Shown here: positions 17,830 through 27,199 of the stretch, one piece after another
Layout of the letters: every line of letters begins with the position of its first letter
How positions within the stretch are numbered: position 1 is the stretch's first letter
Program-made: the position numbers and the translations under genes
Notes under the pieces: generated by a model
Databases searched by the model: none
What the model was told of the DNA's origin: nothing
The model's input: only the letters and a program-made list of their open reading frames with translations
DNA from: Methylobacterium ajmalii
Lineage (GTDB): Bacteria; Pseudomonadota; Alphaproteobacteria; Rhizobiales; Beijerinckiaceae
Assembly: GCF_016613415.1 (NCBI RefSeq)
Contig: NZ_JACWCT010000033.1
Span: 1 to 64,000 of the forward strand
Direction of reading: 5' to 3'
DNA: 64,000 nt

Positions 17830-18321
17830 TCACGCGAGGGCCAGGCGATAAAACCGGGTGTCGATGGCCATTCTGGGAAAGGCGGATGGCAGCGTATCCG
17901 CCGCGACGGCATGAAAGCCGTTCTTGTCGTAGAAGCGGTGCGCGGCCAGGAACTTCTCGGTCGTGCCGAGATAGATCTCGCGCAGGCCTTGCACCCTGGC
18001 GTCATCGATCAAGCGATGCAGCAGGGCCTGGGCGACGCCGTGCTCGCGCCCGCGAAAATCGGACTCCACGAACATCTTGCGAAGGGCGCCCTGCCGCGCA
18101 CCGATATCCTTCAGGCCGAGGGTACCAACGAGCCGGCCGTCGATCTCCGCGACCAGGAAGGCCCCGCGCCCGACCTGATAGAAGCCTGGGATATCGTGCA
18201 GATCGGGCTGGTCGTCTTCGGTGATCGCGAACCCGAACTCGTCCCGCTGGATCGGGAGGATGATCCCGATGACGGCCCGCATGTCCTCGGGACTGAAGTT
18301 GCGAATCCGAAGCGCGTTCAC
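17830..18321 (-). CDS. GNAT-family N-acetyltransferase
   Basis: Acetyl-CoA-dependent acyltransferase of unknown substrate. It has the GNAT core: [21 protein letters not shown] holds the acetyl-CoA pyrophosphate-binding loop (RGREHGVA), with later strands FYDKNGF. GTG at 18321 is chosen as start because GAGGAG lies at the right distance upstream and the encoded protein begins with the fold (VNALRIRNF); the longer frame to 18435 adds 38 residues without homology. Length 163. Codon use is less GC-biased than its neighbours. It sits where trpB would be expected, suggesting insertion or rearrangement. Confidence 0.82.
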   Translation of the reverse strand: MNALRIRNFSPEDMRAVIGIILPIQRDEFGFAITEDDQPDLHDIPGFYQVGRGAFLVAEIDGRLVGTLGLKDIGARQGALRKMFVESDFRGREHGVAQALLHRLIDDARVQGLREIYLGTTEKFLAAHRFYDKNGFHAVAADTLPSAFPRMAIDTRFYRLALA

Positions 18322-18646
18322 GATTGCGAAATCTCCTCTGTGTCGATCGGGCCGGAGGAGCGTCGTCTTCCGCAGGGAATGGATGGACGTCCTGAGCTCG
18401 CGAACCGCTTGAGCATAGGACCTACGCAGCGTCAAAGCCTATTCGACACACGCCATGGTTCAGCGGATGATGTTGCCTCCACGCGCAACCCCATCCTGAG
18501 TTGTTAGTCGATTGAAAATCGACTGACCTCGAAGGAGGGCTCGTGTGGGACAAAATCCCCTGCTCAAGTCAAGCGGGCTCGCACACGGTCGCCGTTCGCG
18601 CCGCAAGTCTTTTATACCCCGCGCGACGCCGCATCGTCCCCCTCAT
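18322..18646. other. Intergenic stretch containing repeat copy 2
   Basis: About 325 bases between the ABC ATPase stop and the acetyltransferase start. Apart from the hairpin repeat at 18485-18550 it holds the acetyltransferase upstream region; no further gene is supported. The part near 18540-18620 is unremarkable. Confidence 0.5.
18485..18550. repeat. Intergenic hairpin repeat, full copy 2
   Basis: Same plan as 6365-6440: flank CCATCCTGAGTTG, a central perfect 8-bp stem (18506-18513 with 18517-18524, loop gaa), then TGACCTCGAAGGAGG and GTGTGGGA. The stem sequence differs from copy 1, yet both halves changed together so pairing is kept. That is good evidence that the folded form matters. Confidence 0.75.
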
Positions 18647-19582
18647 TCAGGAGGCGTGGCGGGCCGCGGCGATGCGCAGGGATGCGAGCGTGACGCTTCC
18701 GTCCTCGGCGAGACCGATGCGCTCCGCCTCGCCCGCGAGCAGCAGCCCGAGGGCATCCTTGAGAGTTGCCCCGCCGGGCAGGCGTGGGGCGCCGTCCGGC
18801 ACCCGTTCCGCCAGCCGGGCCGTCGTCGCCGGGATCAGGGAGAGGCGCCGCAGCCACCGATCGGCGCCCATGAAGCGCTCCGCGAAGGCGTCGGCGGGCG
18901 CGGCGAGGAGTGTTTCCGGGGGAGCGACCTGGACGAGGCGCCCCTCGCGCATCAGCGCCACCGTGTCGCCCATCCGCACCGCCTCGTCGAGGTCGTGGGT
19001 GACCATCAGCACGGTCTTCTTCAGGCGGGCCAGGATGCCCCGGACCTCGTCCTGTAGGCGGGCGCGGGCCACGGGATCGACGGCGCCGAAGGGCTCGTCC
19101 ATCAGCAGCACCGGCGGGTCGGCGGCGAGCGCCCGGGCGACGCCGACGCGCTGGCGCTGGCCGCCCGAGAGCGCGTCGGGCCGCCGGTCGCGGACCTCGC
19201 CGGGATCGAGGCCGACGAGGTCGAGCATCGCGTCGACCCGCCCGGCGATCCGCCGGCGGTCCCAGCCGAGGAGGCCCGGCACCGTCGCGACGTTCTGGGC
19301 GACCGTGCGGTGGGGAAACAGCCCGACACCCTGGAGCACGTAGCCGATGCGCCGGCGTAAGGAGATCGGGTCGTGCCCGGCGACGTCCCGGCCTTCGACC
19401 AGCACCCGGCCGGCGCTCGGCGTCACCAGGCGGTTGACCATCTGCAGGGCGGTCGACTTGCCGCAGCCCGACGGGCCGATCAGCACGCAGGTGGTGCCGG
19501 CCTCGACCGTGAGGTCGACATCGTCGAGCGCCGGCCGGGACTGCCCGGGATAGGTCTTGGCCGCGCCCTCGAAGCGGATCAT
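18647..19582 (-). CDS. ABC transporter ATPase, osmoprotectant (OpuA/ProV) type
   Basis: Cytosolic ATPase subunit of an importer of the glycine betaine/choline class. Walker A GPSGCGKST at 36-44, signature LSGGQRQRVG at 138-147, Walker B VLLMDEPFG at 158-166 and the switch His in VMVTHDLDEA; the sequence QMVNRL after Walker A is typical of this class. A C-terminal region (about 235-311) replaces the CBS pair of ProV with no clear domain. ATG at 19582 gives 311 residues; the frame upstream to 19957 is the other gene read out of frame. No permease or binding protein is adjacent. A small secreted protein gene lies 20 bases upstream in the same direction. Confidence 0.85.
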   Translation of the reverse strand: MIRFEGAAKTYPGQSRPALDDVDLTVEAGTTCVLIGPSGCGKSTALQMVNRLVTPSAGRVLVEGRDVAGHDPISLRRRIGYVLQGVGLFPHRTVAQNVATVPGLLGWDRRRIAGRVDAMLDLVGLDPGEVRDRRPDALSGGQRQRVGVARALAADPPVLLMDEPFGAVDPVARARLQDEVRGILARLKKTVLMVTHDLDEAVRMGDTVALMREGRLVQVAPPETLLAAPADAFAERFMGADRWLRRLSLIPATTARLAERVPDGAPRLPGGATLKDALGLLLAGEAERIGLAEDGSVTLASLRIAAARHAS

Positions 19583-19602
19583 CGGGGTGATCGCCGGATT
19601 CT

Positions 19603-19911
19603 TCAGCAGCCGTGGCAGATCGACCCGAGGGTGCGCTTCATCCGGGCGTCCCAGGCCTTGTCGCGGGCGGCGGTCGCGGCCTGCGCCTTGCGGGAAGCTT
19701 CCGCCATGTCGGGCTTCGCGCCCTCGGGCTTCACCGCCGCCTGGGCGGCGTCGCCCCGGCGGGGCTGGCGCCGGCCGTTCGCGGGAGCCGGGTTCGCCGC
19801 GGGCGCGGTCACGCCGAGGGGGGCCGCGCCGGCCGGGGCGGGGGCCTCGGTCTGGGCCGCGGCGGTGCCGGCGGCGAGGGCGAGAAGGGTGCTGGCGAGC
19901 AGGAGGCGCAT
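19603..19911 (-). CDS. Small secreted protein of unknown function
   Basis: 102 residues beginning with a clear signal peptide (MRLLLASTLLALAAGTAAA), then an Ala/Pro-rich linker and a charged Lys/Arg/Ala helix, ending in MKRTLGSICHGC. The two Cys in the last four residues may form a disulphide or bind metal or haem. It is the first gene of a two-gene unit with the orphan ABC ATPase (20-base gap). I do not recognise the family. Confidence 0.65.
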   Translation of the reverse strand: MRLLLASTLLALAAGTAAAQTEAPAPAGAAPLGVTAPAANPAPANGRRQPRRGDAAQAAVKPEGAKPDMAEASRKAQAATAARDKAWDARMKRTLGSICHGC

Positions 19912-20109
19912 GGCGGGGTCTCGGAGCCGCCCGCCGCGTCGCGGGAGGCTGGGACAAGGAACGGGCGTTGCACCTTATGCGGTTTCCGCGGCGCGCGACA
20001 CCGGCGCCGATCGGCGCATCCGCGTGCCCTGTTCGCAGCGTGGCCGCCGGGGGTGACAGGGCGGGCCCGCTCCGGCAGGGTCACCCTCCCGCCCGCGCCG
20101 GAGGCCCCG

Positions 20110-20481
20110 ATGACCCGCCGCCCCGATCCCGCGCCCCGCGCGCTGCCCACGCGCCGCGAGGCGGTGGCGGCGGCGCTCGTCCGCCTGGCGCCCCGGGTGC
20201 CGGACTTCGAATCGGAGGCGATCGTCGACCGGGCGCTGGCCAGCACCGGCCTGCGCAATGCCGCGCCCGAGACCGCCGCCTGGCTCGGCCTGGTGTCGTA
20301 TGCACGCCACGTCTTCACCGAGTACGATTCCCTCCTTGAGGAGGGCTACGACCAAGACAGCGCCCGCCACTTCGTCCTCGACGACCTCAACGCCGTGCTG
20401 GCCGAGTGGGGCGTGCGGCGGCGGATCGGGGAGGACGAGGACACCGCAGGATCCGGAACCTCTGGGGGCGAGCCGGCGTGA
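20110..20481 (+). CDS. DUF2293-like protein upstream of priA
   Basis: Small cytosolic protein of 123 residues. The central segment RHVFTEYDSLLEEGYDQDSA followed by RHFVLDDLNAVLAEWG resembles, as I recall it, the DUF2293 domain of unknown function. The start ATG at 20110 has GGAGG upstream; the open frame extends further up but crosses the divergent secreted-protein gene. priA follows after 45 bases on the same strand, so co-transcription is likely. The C-terminal 20 residues are acidic and flexible. Existence is likely; the family name is tentative. Confidence 0.7.
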   Translation: MTRRPDPAPRALPTRREAVAAALVRLAPRVPDFESEAIVDRALASTGLRNAAPETAAWLGLVSYARHVFTEYDSLLEEGYDQDSARHFVLDDLNAVLAEWGVRRRIGEDEDTAGSGTSGGEPA

Positions 20482-20526
20482 CCGTTCCTATATGACGAGG
20501 CAGCCCCGCCCGACCTTCGAAGCCCG

Positions 20527-22713
20527 ATGACCGCCCCGATCGCCGACGTCCTGATCCCGCTCGCCCTCGACCAGGCCTACAGCTACGCCGTGCCGCCCGA
20601 CCTCACCCTCCAGGAGGGCGACGTGGTGCAGGTACCGCTCGGCCCGCGGGAGACCGTGGGCGTGGTCTGGTCCCTGCGCGACGGGGCCGGCTCGAACCTG
20701 CGCCGCGTCAGCGGGCGGGTCGGCGTCGAGGGGTTGAGCCCGGCGCTGCGCCGCCTCGTCGAGTGGATCGCCCGCTACACCCTGGCGCCGAAGGGCCTGG
20801 CGCTCGCCATGACCCTGCGCCTGCCGGAGGAGGGCCGCACCGAGACCGCCAAGGTCGGCGTGCGGGCGACCGGGATGCCGCCGAGCCGGATGACCCCGGC
20901 CCGGGGCAAGGTGGTGGCGGTGGCGGCCGACGGCGCGGTGCGCGGCAAGCGCGCGCTGAGCCTGGAAGCCGGCGTCAGCGCCAGCGTGGTCGACGGGTTG
21001 ATCGACGACGGGGTGCTCGAGACCGTGGCGCTCGCCCCCGACCGGGTCGCCGAGCCGCCGAACCCCGACCATCCGCACGATCCCCTCTCGGGGCCCCAGG
21101 CCGAGGCCGCCCGGGCGCTGATCGCGACGCTCACCGCGCCGCCGGTGGATGGCGGTGCGGCGGGCGAGGGCGGGGTGACGCTGCTCGAGGGCGTGACCGG
21201 CTCGGGCAAGACGGAAGTGTATTTCGAGGTCGTGGCCGAAGCCCTGCGCCGGGGCGTGCAGTCGCTCGTGCTAATGCCCGAGATCGCGCTCACCGCCCAG
21301 TTCCTCGACCGCTTCGCCAAGCGCTTCGGCGTGCGTCCCGCCGCGTGGCATTCCGGTGTCGGCGGGCGCCGTCGCGAGAAGATCCGGGCGGGCGTGTCGT
21401 CGGGCGAGGTGCAGGTGGTGGTCGGCGCCCGCTCGGCCCTCTTCCTGCCGTTCCGCACCCTCGGCCTCATCGTGGTCGACGAGGAGCACGAGGGCGCCTA
21501 CAAGCAGGACGACGGGGTGTGCTACCACGCCCGCGACATGGCGGTGGTGCGCGGCAAGCTCGAACACGCCGCCGTGGTGCTGGCCTCGGCGACGCCCGCG
21601 ATCGAGACCCGGGTCAATGCCGAGCGCGGCCGCTACCGCCGGGTGGTGATGCCCGAGCGCTTCGGCGGCCGGCGCCTGCCGGAGATCCAGGCCATCGACA
21701 TGCGGCGCGAGAAGGTGCCGCGCGGACACTACCTGTCCCCGAGCCTCGTCTCCGCCATCGCCGAGACCAATGCCCGGGGCGAGCAGGCGCTGCTCTTCCT
21801 CAACAGGCGCGGCTACGCGCCGCTGACGCTCTGCCGCGCCTGCGGCCACCGCTACCAATGCCCGAACTGCTCGACCTGGCTCGTCGAGCACCGCTTCCGC
21901 CGGGCGCTCGTCTGCCATCATTGCGGGCACGCCGAGCGCCGGCCCGAGGCCTGCACCGAGTGCGGCACCTTCGACAACCTGACGGCCTGCGGTCCGGGCG
22001 TCGAGCGCATCGCCGAGGAGGTCGCCGCCACCTTCCCGGACAAGCGGGTGATCGTGCTCTCGAGCGACTTTCCCGGCGGGGCCGAGCGACTGCGGGCCGA
22101 GCTCCAGACCGTGGCGGAGGGCGGCTGCGACATCGTGGTGGGCACCCAGCTCGTCGCGAAGGGACACAACTTTCCTCACCTGACGCTGGTGGGCGTGCTC
22201 GACGCCGATATCGGGCTCACCTCCGGCGATCCCCGCGCCGCGGAGCGCACTTTCCAGCTGCTGCAGCAGGTGACGGGCCGCGCCGGGCGCGGCGAGAAGC
22301 CGGGCCGGGCGCTGGTCCAGACCTACCAGCCCGAGCACCCGGTGATCTCGGCGCTGATCTCGGGCGACGCCGAGCGCTTCTATTCCGAGGAGACCGCCGC
22401 CCGCGAGGTCGCCGGCCTGCCGCCCTTCGGCCGGCTCGCGGCTCTGGTCATTTCCTGCACCGACCGCGAGGCGGCCGAGGCCCATGGCCGTGCGCTCGCC
22501 CGCGTCGCCGAGCCGCCGCCCGGCGTGATGGTGCTCGGCCCCGCCGAGGCGCCGCTGGCGCTCGTGCGCGGCCGCTACCGCTTCCGCCTCCTGGTCAAGA
22601 CCGAGCGCGAGATCGACCTCCAGGGTTATCTTCGCGACTGGCTCGCCCGGGGGCCGAAGGTGCGGGGGAATCTCAGGGTCGGGATCGACGTCGATCCGCA
22701 GAGTTTTCTGTAG
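20527..22713 (+). CDS. priA: Primosomal helicase PriA (replication restart)
   Basis: 3'-5' DNA helicase that reloads the replisome at stalled forks. The N-terminal DNA-binding domain begins ADVLIPLALDQAYSYAVP. Helicase motifs: Walker A GVTGSGKTEVY near residue 222-232, DEEH in VVDEEHEGAYKQ, GRAGRGEKPG in motif VI. The zinc domain at about 436-485 has all eight cysteines (CRACGHRYQCPNC, VCHHC, ACTEC). Length 728 is normal. It overlaps nothing; the frameshifted DUF4440-like gene converges on it. Confidence 0.96.
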   Translation: MTAPIADVLIPLALDQAYSYAVPPDLTLQEGDVVQVPLGPRETVGVVWSLRDGAGSNLRRVSGRVGVEGLSPALRRLVEWIARYTLAPKGLALAMTLRLPEEGRTETAKVGVRATGMPPSRMTPARGKVVAVAADGAVRGKRALSLEAGVSASVVDGLIDDGVLETVALAPDRVAEPPNPDHPHDPLSGPQAEAARALIATLTAPPVDGGAAGEGGVTLLEGVTGSGKTEVYFEVVAEALRRGVQSLVLMPEIALTAQFLDRFAKRFGVRPAAWHSGVGGRRREKIRAGVSSGEVQVVVGARSALFLPFRTLGLIVVDEEHEGAYKQDDGVCYHARDMAVVRGKLEHAAVVLASATPAIETRVNAERGRYRRVVMPERFGGRRLPEIQAIDMRREKVPRGHYLSPSLVSAIAETNARGEQALLFLNRRGYAPLTLCRACGHRYQCPNCSTWLVEHRFRRALVCHHCGHAERRPEACTECGTFDNLTACGPGVERIAEEVAATFPDKRVIVLSSDFPGGAERLRAELQTVAEGGCDIVVGTQLVAKGHNFPHLTLVGVLDADIGLTSGDPRAAERTFQLLQQVTGRAGRGEKPGRALVQTYQPEHPVISALISGDAERFYSEETAAREVAGLPPFGRLAALVISCTDREAAEAHGRALARVAEPPPGVMVLGPAEAPLALVRGRYRFRLLVKTEREIDLQGYLRDWLARGPKVRGNLRVGIDVDPQSFL

Positions 22714-22769
22714 CGTGGAAACCCAAACACTCTGACCGCGCGGAGGACCGCTTGGGGTGTGGGCAGACG

Positions 22770-23170
22770 TTAGATTTTGGCAACGGTTGGCGTTCCCTGA
22801 TGGAATGCCATCTGCCAGTTGCCGTCGATCAGCTTCCAAACTGAACTGCGCAGCGTGTGCAGGTCCGGCACTCCTTCCTCCTTCCGAACGGTTCTATAGG
22901 TTAAAAGCACGACGCCCGTAGAGAGGGGCCTCAGCTCGTATCCGTAGGCGGTCGCTCCGATCGCTCGCGGCCCTGCTCCGTGGCCAGTCTGCGAACAATT
23001 TCATCTCTCCCGTATGCCTCACCAGATCTTCCAAATTCAAGAAGATCATCTGCCAGGAGTGCGGCCACCTTATCCGGCGAGCTACGAATGGCGGGATCAT
23101 GCAGACGTTCTTCCAAGCCCCTCACGAGATCCAGTTCGCCGGGCGAAGCCATCCTGATCTCCACTACCAT
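22770..23170 (-). pseudogene. DUF4440/SnoaL-like protein gene with one frameshift
   Basis: Two frames together give one protein of about 133 residues. The first part begins MVVEIRMASPGELDLVRGLE and includes KVAALLADDLLEFGRSGEA, typical of the NTF2-like DUF4440 group. It stops early after PPTDTS. In the next frame the family ending continues: YELRPLSTGVVLLTYRTV, then RSSVWKLIDGNWQMAFHQGT and a TAA at 22770. The break lies near 22935. The 401-nt span is not a multiple of three. Base composition is visibly lower in GC than both neighbours, suggesting acquisition. Function unknown; members often bind small ligands. Confidence 0.75.
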
Positions 23171-23253
23171 CTTGGCTCAGCTGATTCGTATTGTCCGCAA
23201 GAGATCGAAGTTAGCTACTCATATCGCCAGACCGGCCCGATTCTGGCCCTGGG

Positions 23254-26200
23254 TCATCCCGGCGCCGCCCCCGACGGCCGGCAGGCCCCGCCCGTCCCGC
23301 CGAGCAGCCGGTCCACCGCCGCGTCGAGCTGCGGGTCGCGGCCCTCCGCCCAGGCGGCGGGGTCGGAGGGGACCGCGAGGTCGGGCAGCACGTCGGTGTT
23401 TTCCAGCCGCGTGCCGTCGATGCGATGGAGCGGAACCTGCGGCAGCCCGTAGGTGAGGCGCGGCACGATCGGGGAGGGTACCCACCAGACGAAGGTGCCG
23501 GTGCCGGCCACCGGCTCGCCGACGAGCGGGCCGATGCCGAGGTCGCGATAGCCCTGCGGGAAGATCGAGGCGTCGGAGTAGCTCGCGCCGTTCATCAGCA
23601 CGGCGGAGGGGCGGCTCCAGCGGTCGCGCGGGTCGCTCTGGACCGGGCCCGTCCGGGGCGCGAAGGTGAGATAGGGCCGGCCCGAGAGCATCGTCAGCAA
23701 CTGATTGTGCAGGTTGCCGCCGCCGTTGAAGCGCACGTCGACCACCAGCCCCTCGGCGCGGCCGAAGCGCCCGAAGACCTCCGCGAAGGTGCTGCGGTAG
23801 GAAGCGGCGTTCATCGCCCGGACGTGGACGTAGCCGAGGCGGCCGCAGGAGCGCGCCGCCACCGCGTCCCGGCGCCGGCGCCGCCAGCGCTCGAAGGCGA
23901 GGTCGCGCTCCCGCTCCAGGCTCACCGGCACCCGGCGCTCGCGAAACGCGGTCCCGTCCGGCTTGGCGAATGCCACCTCGATCCGCCGGTCCCTGGCTCC
24001 GCGCAGGAGGCGGCGCAGCCCGCCGTCGTCGGGCACGGCCTCGCCGTCGATCGCCGTGATCACGTCGCCGGGGGCGAGCCGGGTGTCGCCGGCGTCGAAC
24101 GGGCCGGCGGGCAGGATCGCGGCGACGCGCATGCCGGGGCCGGCAAAGGTCTCGTCGTAGTAGAGGCCGAGGGAGGCGGTCTGCTCGCCCGTCGGCACGC
24201 TCGGGGCGACGAAGGCCCGGGTATGCGAGGCATCGAGTTCGCCCGCCATCTCGGACAGGAGCTCGGCGAGGTCGCGGGCGTCGGCCAGCGCCGGCAGGAA
24301 GCGGGCGTAGCGGGTCCGCACCGCATCCCAGTCGACCCCGTGCATGCCGGGATCGAGGAACTTCGCCCGCGTCAGGCGCCAATACTGATCGAAGCCCGCC
24401 GCGAGGCGCGCCGCCGGGTCGTGGCTCGCATCGGCCTCGACCCGGACGTGGTGCGGGGTGCCCTTGGCGAGGTCGATCTCGGTGAAGCCGGTCCCGGAGA
24501 GGACCACGAGAATCTTCTGGTCGCGGCTCAGCCGCACCGGCGTGAAAGCCTTGTAGGCCAGGTCCGAGAAGACCGTGCGCCGGGTACCCCGGCGCAGGTC
24601 GCGGATGGTGCCGGTCAGGGCGTAACCCTCGCCCTTCGGCCGCTCGGTGCACTCGACGACGAGCAGGCTCGTCCCGTCGCGCAGCATCGCGGCGAGAACC
24701 ACGTCGACATGGCCCTGCGACAGCCGGTGCTGCCGGTCCTCGAGGCCGTTCGGGTCGAAGGGCTGGGGTGGGGCGGCCGGCCGCGCGGCGGCCCGCTGCG
24801 GCGGCCCCCAGGGCTCGGCGCTTCTGGTCTCGGTGGTGTCGGGCTCCGTTCCCCGGGGCGGGTCGACCGTGCGGGGCGCCTCGGGCTCGACCGGCACGCG
24901 CAGGCGCGCCTCGTAGGCGTCCCGGGCCCGGCGCGAGGCGAAGACCGCGTCGATGTCGGCCGGCTCGGTGGCGCCGGAGGCGGAGTGGAGGTCCTCCGGC
25001 TCGCTGCGCCAGACCAGCATGCCGCCGTCCGGGCTCCAGCGCGCCTCGCCCTGGCCCTCGCCCGCCGGCGCCACCCGCTCGGCCGGTCGCGAGCCGTCCG
25101 CCGGCACCACCGCGACGTTGTCGGTGAAGCCCCGGTCGAGCTGGACCGGCAGCGCCAGCCAGTGCCCGTCCGGCGACCAGGACAGCCACCACGACGCGTC
25201 GCGATAGGGGTAGAACCGGCCCGGCGGCACCACCTCGCGGTCGGCACCGGTCGCGGGATCGAGGACGTGGACCGCGCCGCGGTCGTGGATGTAGGCGAGC
25301 CGCCGTCCGTCCGGCGACCAGGTCGGCAGGAAGGCGTCGCCCGGCGGGGTCGGCAGCGCCCGCTCGATCAGGCGGGTCGCCTGAGCAAAGCCCCGCTCGT
25401 CGGGATCGGCCGGCACCGCCTCGTAGAGGCCCCACCGCCCGTCGCGCTCGGCCGCGTAGGCGAGGCGCCGGCCGTCGGGCGAGAAGGCGGGGTTGCGCTC
25501 CTCGCCCGCCGTGCGGGTGATCCGCTTGACCGACTTGCCGTCGCGGGCGGCGACGTAGATCTCGCCCTGCGCCACCAGGGCGACCTCGTGACCCGACGGC
25601 GACAGGGCCAGGTCGGCGAAGTCGGAGGTGCGGGCCGCCACCTCGTCGGCGAATGTCGCCTCCGGCGCCGTGATCGGCACGGGCTCGGGGCTCTCGCCCC
25701 CCGCCCGCAGGCGATAGACCCGCCCGTCGCGGGCGAAGGCGAGGTCGCCGGTGCGGGAGGCGGAGAGGAAGCGCACCGGCGCGCCGTCGAAGCGCGTGAC
25801 TTGGCGCGGCACCCGGTCGGCCAGGGACAGGCGCCAGACGTTGAGCGAGCCGGACGTCTCGCTCAGATAGGCGATCTCGCCGCCCGGCAGCCAGACCGCG
25901 CCGCGGCTCTCGCGCGTACCGACGGTCAGCCGCTCGTGGCGGCCGGTGGCCGCATCGTAGAGCCAGACCTGGCGCACCGCCTGCGAGACCTGGTGCTGGC
26001 GGAAGCGCTGCTCGATATTGGGGCTGGTGTAGAGGAGGCGCCGCCCCTCCGGATCCCAGGTTGCGTCGAGGGCAGCGTTGGGCAGGACGAGCGTCTCGCG
26101 CCCGCCCGCGAGCGGCACGGCGTAGACCTGGTTCGCGAGTTCGGAGCGGAGCGGGGGCGCGAAGGTGCGGGTGGCATCGCCGAGGCGCGCGGAGGCGAAC

Positions 26201-26610
26201 AGCACCGAGCGCCCGTCGGGCGTCACGCTCATCGGCCGCTCGTCGAGGGAGTACCAGGTCAGGCGCCGGGCCTCGCCGCCGGCCGCCGGAACACCGTAGA
26301 GGTTGAGGGCGCCGGACCGATCGGAGGCGAAGGCGAGGCTCCGCCCATCGGGCGCCCACACCGGCGTCTCCGCGTGGGCGCCGGCCTCGGTCAGGGCCCG
26401 GGCCTCGCCGCCCGCCGCCGGAACGGTCCAGATCCGACCGCGATACCGGAACGCGATGCGGCTTGCGTCCGAAGACAGGGCAGGCTCGCGCAGCCAGAGC
26501 GGCGGTGGCTCCTCCCGGGGCTTCTCCCCCGGTCCTTGCCCGCGGACTTGCCCGCGGACCTGCGCCGCCGTGCACAGGAGGAGGAGCGCGGTGACGAGGA
26601 GCCTGCGCAT
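23254..26610 (-). CDS. Tricorn-like S41 peptidase with beta-propeller domains, exported
   Basis: Large serine peptidase of 1118 residues. A signal peptide (1-20, [12 protein letters not shown]) suggests periplasmic location, unlike archaeal tricorn, which is cytosolic. Residues about 35-640 form two TolB-like propellers with repeated [13 protein letters not shown] blades. A core with [11 protein letters not shown] holds the catalytic His region, then a PDZ domain ([14 protein letters not shown]), then the S41 protease domain with DVRFNGGGN and the nucleophile in [11 protein letters not shown] (Ser1010 or Ser1012). Probably degrades oligopeptides. It is monocistronic; no partner is visible. 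Confidence 0.88.
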   Translation of the reverse strand: MRRLLVTALLLLCTAAQVRGQVRGQGPGEKPREEPPPLWLREPALSSDASRIAFRYRGRIWTVPAAGGEARALTEAGAHAETPVWAPDGRSLAFASDRSGALNLYGVPAAGGEARRLTWYSLDERPMSVTPDGRSVLFASARLGDATRTFAPPLRSELANQVYAVPLAGGRETLVLPNAALDATWDPEGRRLLYTSPNIEQRFRQHQVSQAVRQVWLYDAATGRHERLTVGTRESRGAVWLPGGEIAYLSETSGSLNVWRLSLADRVPRQVTRFDGAPVRFLSASRTGDLAFARDGRVYRLRAGGESPEPVPITAPEATFADEVAARTSDFADLALSPSGHEVALVAQGEIYVAARDGKSVKRITRTAGEERNPAFSPDGRRLAYAAERDGRWGLYEAVPADPDERGFAQATRLIERALPTPPGDAFLPTWSPDGRRLAYIHDRGAVHVLDPATGADREVVPPGRFYPYRDASWWLSWSPDGHWLALPVQLDRGFTDNVAVVPADGSRPAERVAPAGEGQGEARWSPDGGMLVWRSEPEDLHSASGATEPADIDAVFASRRARDAYEARLRVPVEPEAPRTVDPPRGTEPDTTETRSAEPWGPPQRAAARPAAPPQPFDPNGLEDRQHRLSQGHVDVVLAAMLRDGTSLLVVECTERPKGEGYALTGTIRDLRRGTRRTVFSDLAYKAFTPVRLSRDQKILVVLSGTGFTEIDLAKGTPHHVRVEADASHDPAARLAAGFDQYWRLTRAKFLDPGMHGVDWDAVRTRYARFLPALADARDLAELLSEMAGELDASHTRAFVAPSVPTGEQTASLGLYYDETFAGPGMRVAAILPAGPFDAGDTRLAPGDVITAIDGEAVPDDGGLRRLLRGARDRRIEVAFAKPDGTAFRERRVPVSLERERDLAFERWRRRRRDAVAARSCGRLGYVHVRAMNAASYRSTFAEVFGRFGRAEGLVVDVRFNGGGNLHNQLLTMLSGRPYLTFAPRTGPVQSDPRDRWSRPSAVLMNGASYSDASIFPQGYRDLGIGPLVGEPVAGTGTFVWWVPSPIVPRLTYGLPQVPLHRIDGTRLENTDVLPDLAVPSDPAAWAEGRDPQLDAAVDRLLGGTGGACRPSGAAPG

Positions 26611-26677
26611 GGCGGACCGTCGGGCGAGAGGCGTCGTGGTGCCCCAGCGTAATCCCGGGGCCCGCCCCGTGTCGAGC

Positions 26678-26974
26678 TTACGCGACCTGCTGCGGCGCCA
26701 GGGCCCCGGTGCGGCCGTGCGCGCCGGCGAACAGCTCGTTGAGCTCGCCGCCGACGGTGCGGGCGATGCGGGTCGAGGCGGTGCCTTCGGTCCGATCCGC
26801 CACGATGGCGCGCAGCGCGTCGGCGGTGCGCTTCTCGACGGCGTAGAACAGGGTCTCGGCCGCCTTGGCGTTGGCGCTGAGCAGCACCGCGGCGAGGTCG
26901 TGGTACGCCTCCTTCAGGAGGTAATGGGCCAGGCGCTCGGCGGCCTGCTCCTCCGTCAGTGCTTCGTCGCCCAT
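26678..26974 (-). CDS. Small helical protein of unknown function
   Basis: 98 residues from ATG 26974 (AAGGGAAGG ribosome site); the longer frame to 27061 is not supported. Almost entirely helical and Ala/Glu-rich ([20 protein letters not shown], then [15 protein letters not shown]), ending [13 protein letters not shown]. The pattern is faintly like phasins or other small coiled proteins but is not diagnostic. Divergent from the pirin gene, with a candidate operator in the shared 225-base region. Confidence 0.65.
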   Translation of the reverse strand: MGDEALTEEQAAERLAHYLLKEAYHDLAAVLLSANAKAAETLFYAVEKRTADALRAIVADRTEGTASTRIARTVGGELNELFAGAHGRTGALAPQQVA

Positions 26975-27071
26975 GGCCCGCCTTCCCTTCACCGGAGCGC
27001 GCAGCGTGCCGGAGCTGGATTGCGCGAAGCTTGCGCCCGATGGAACCCCTGTCCGGCCCATGGCTGCAAAT

Positions 27072-27096
27072 CGAAACGATGCGTTTCGATCGTTTC
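27072..27096. promoter_or_regulatory. Candidate operator with three TTTCG half-sites
   Basis: CGAAACG-atg-CGTTTCG forms a perfect 7-bp inverted repeat, followed by at-CGTTTC, a third half-site that also pairs with the first. It lies about 100-130 bases before the pirin ATG and 100-125 before the divergent small gene, a position suited to a regulator acting on either or both. No regulator is adjacent, so the binding protein is unknown. Confidence 0.5.
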
Positions 27097-27199
27097 TGTT
27101 TTCAGGCCGATCCGGTGGAGCCAGGATGCTGGCTCACGGGACGGCCTGCCGGAGGGCGACATAAACTCTCGCGGGCCCCCTCTGGAAGGAGCAGATGCG

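Noticed and set aside
23425..26652. 1075-codon open frame opposite the tricorn-like protease
   Set aside because: Antisense shadow; the minus-strand protein has full domain structure and this one has none.
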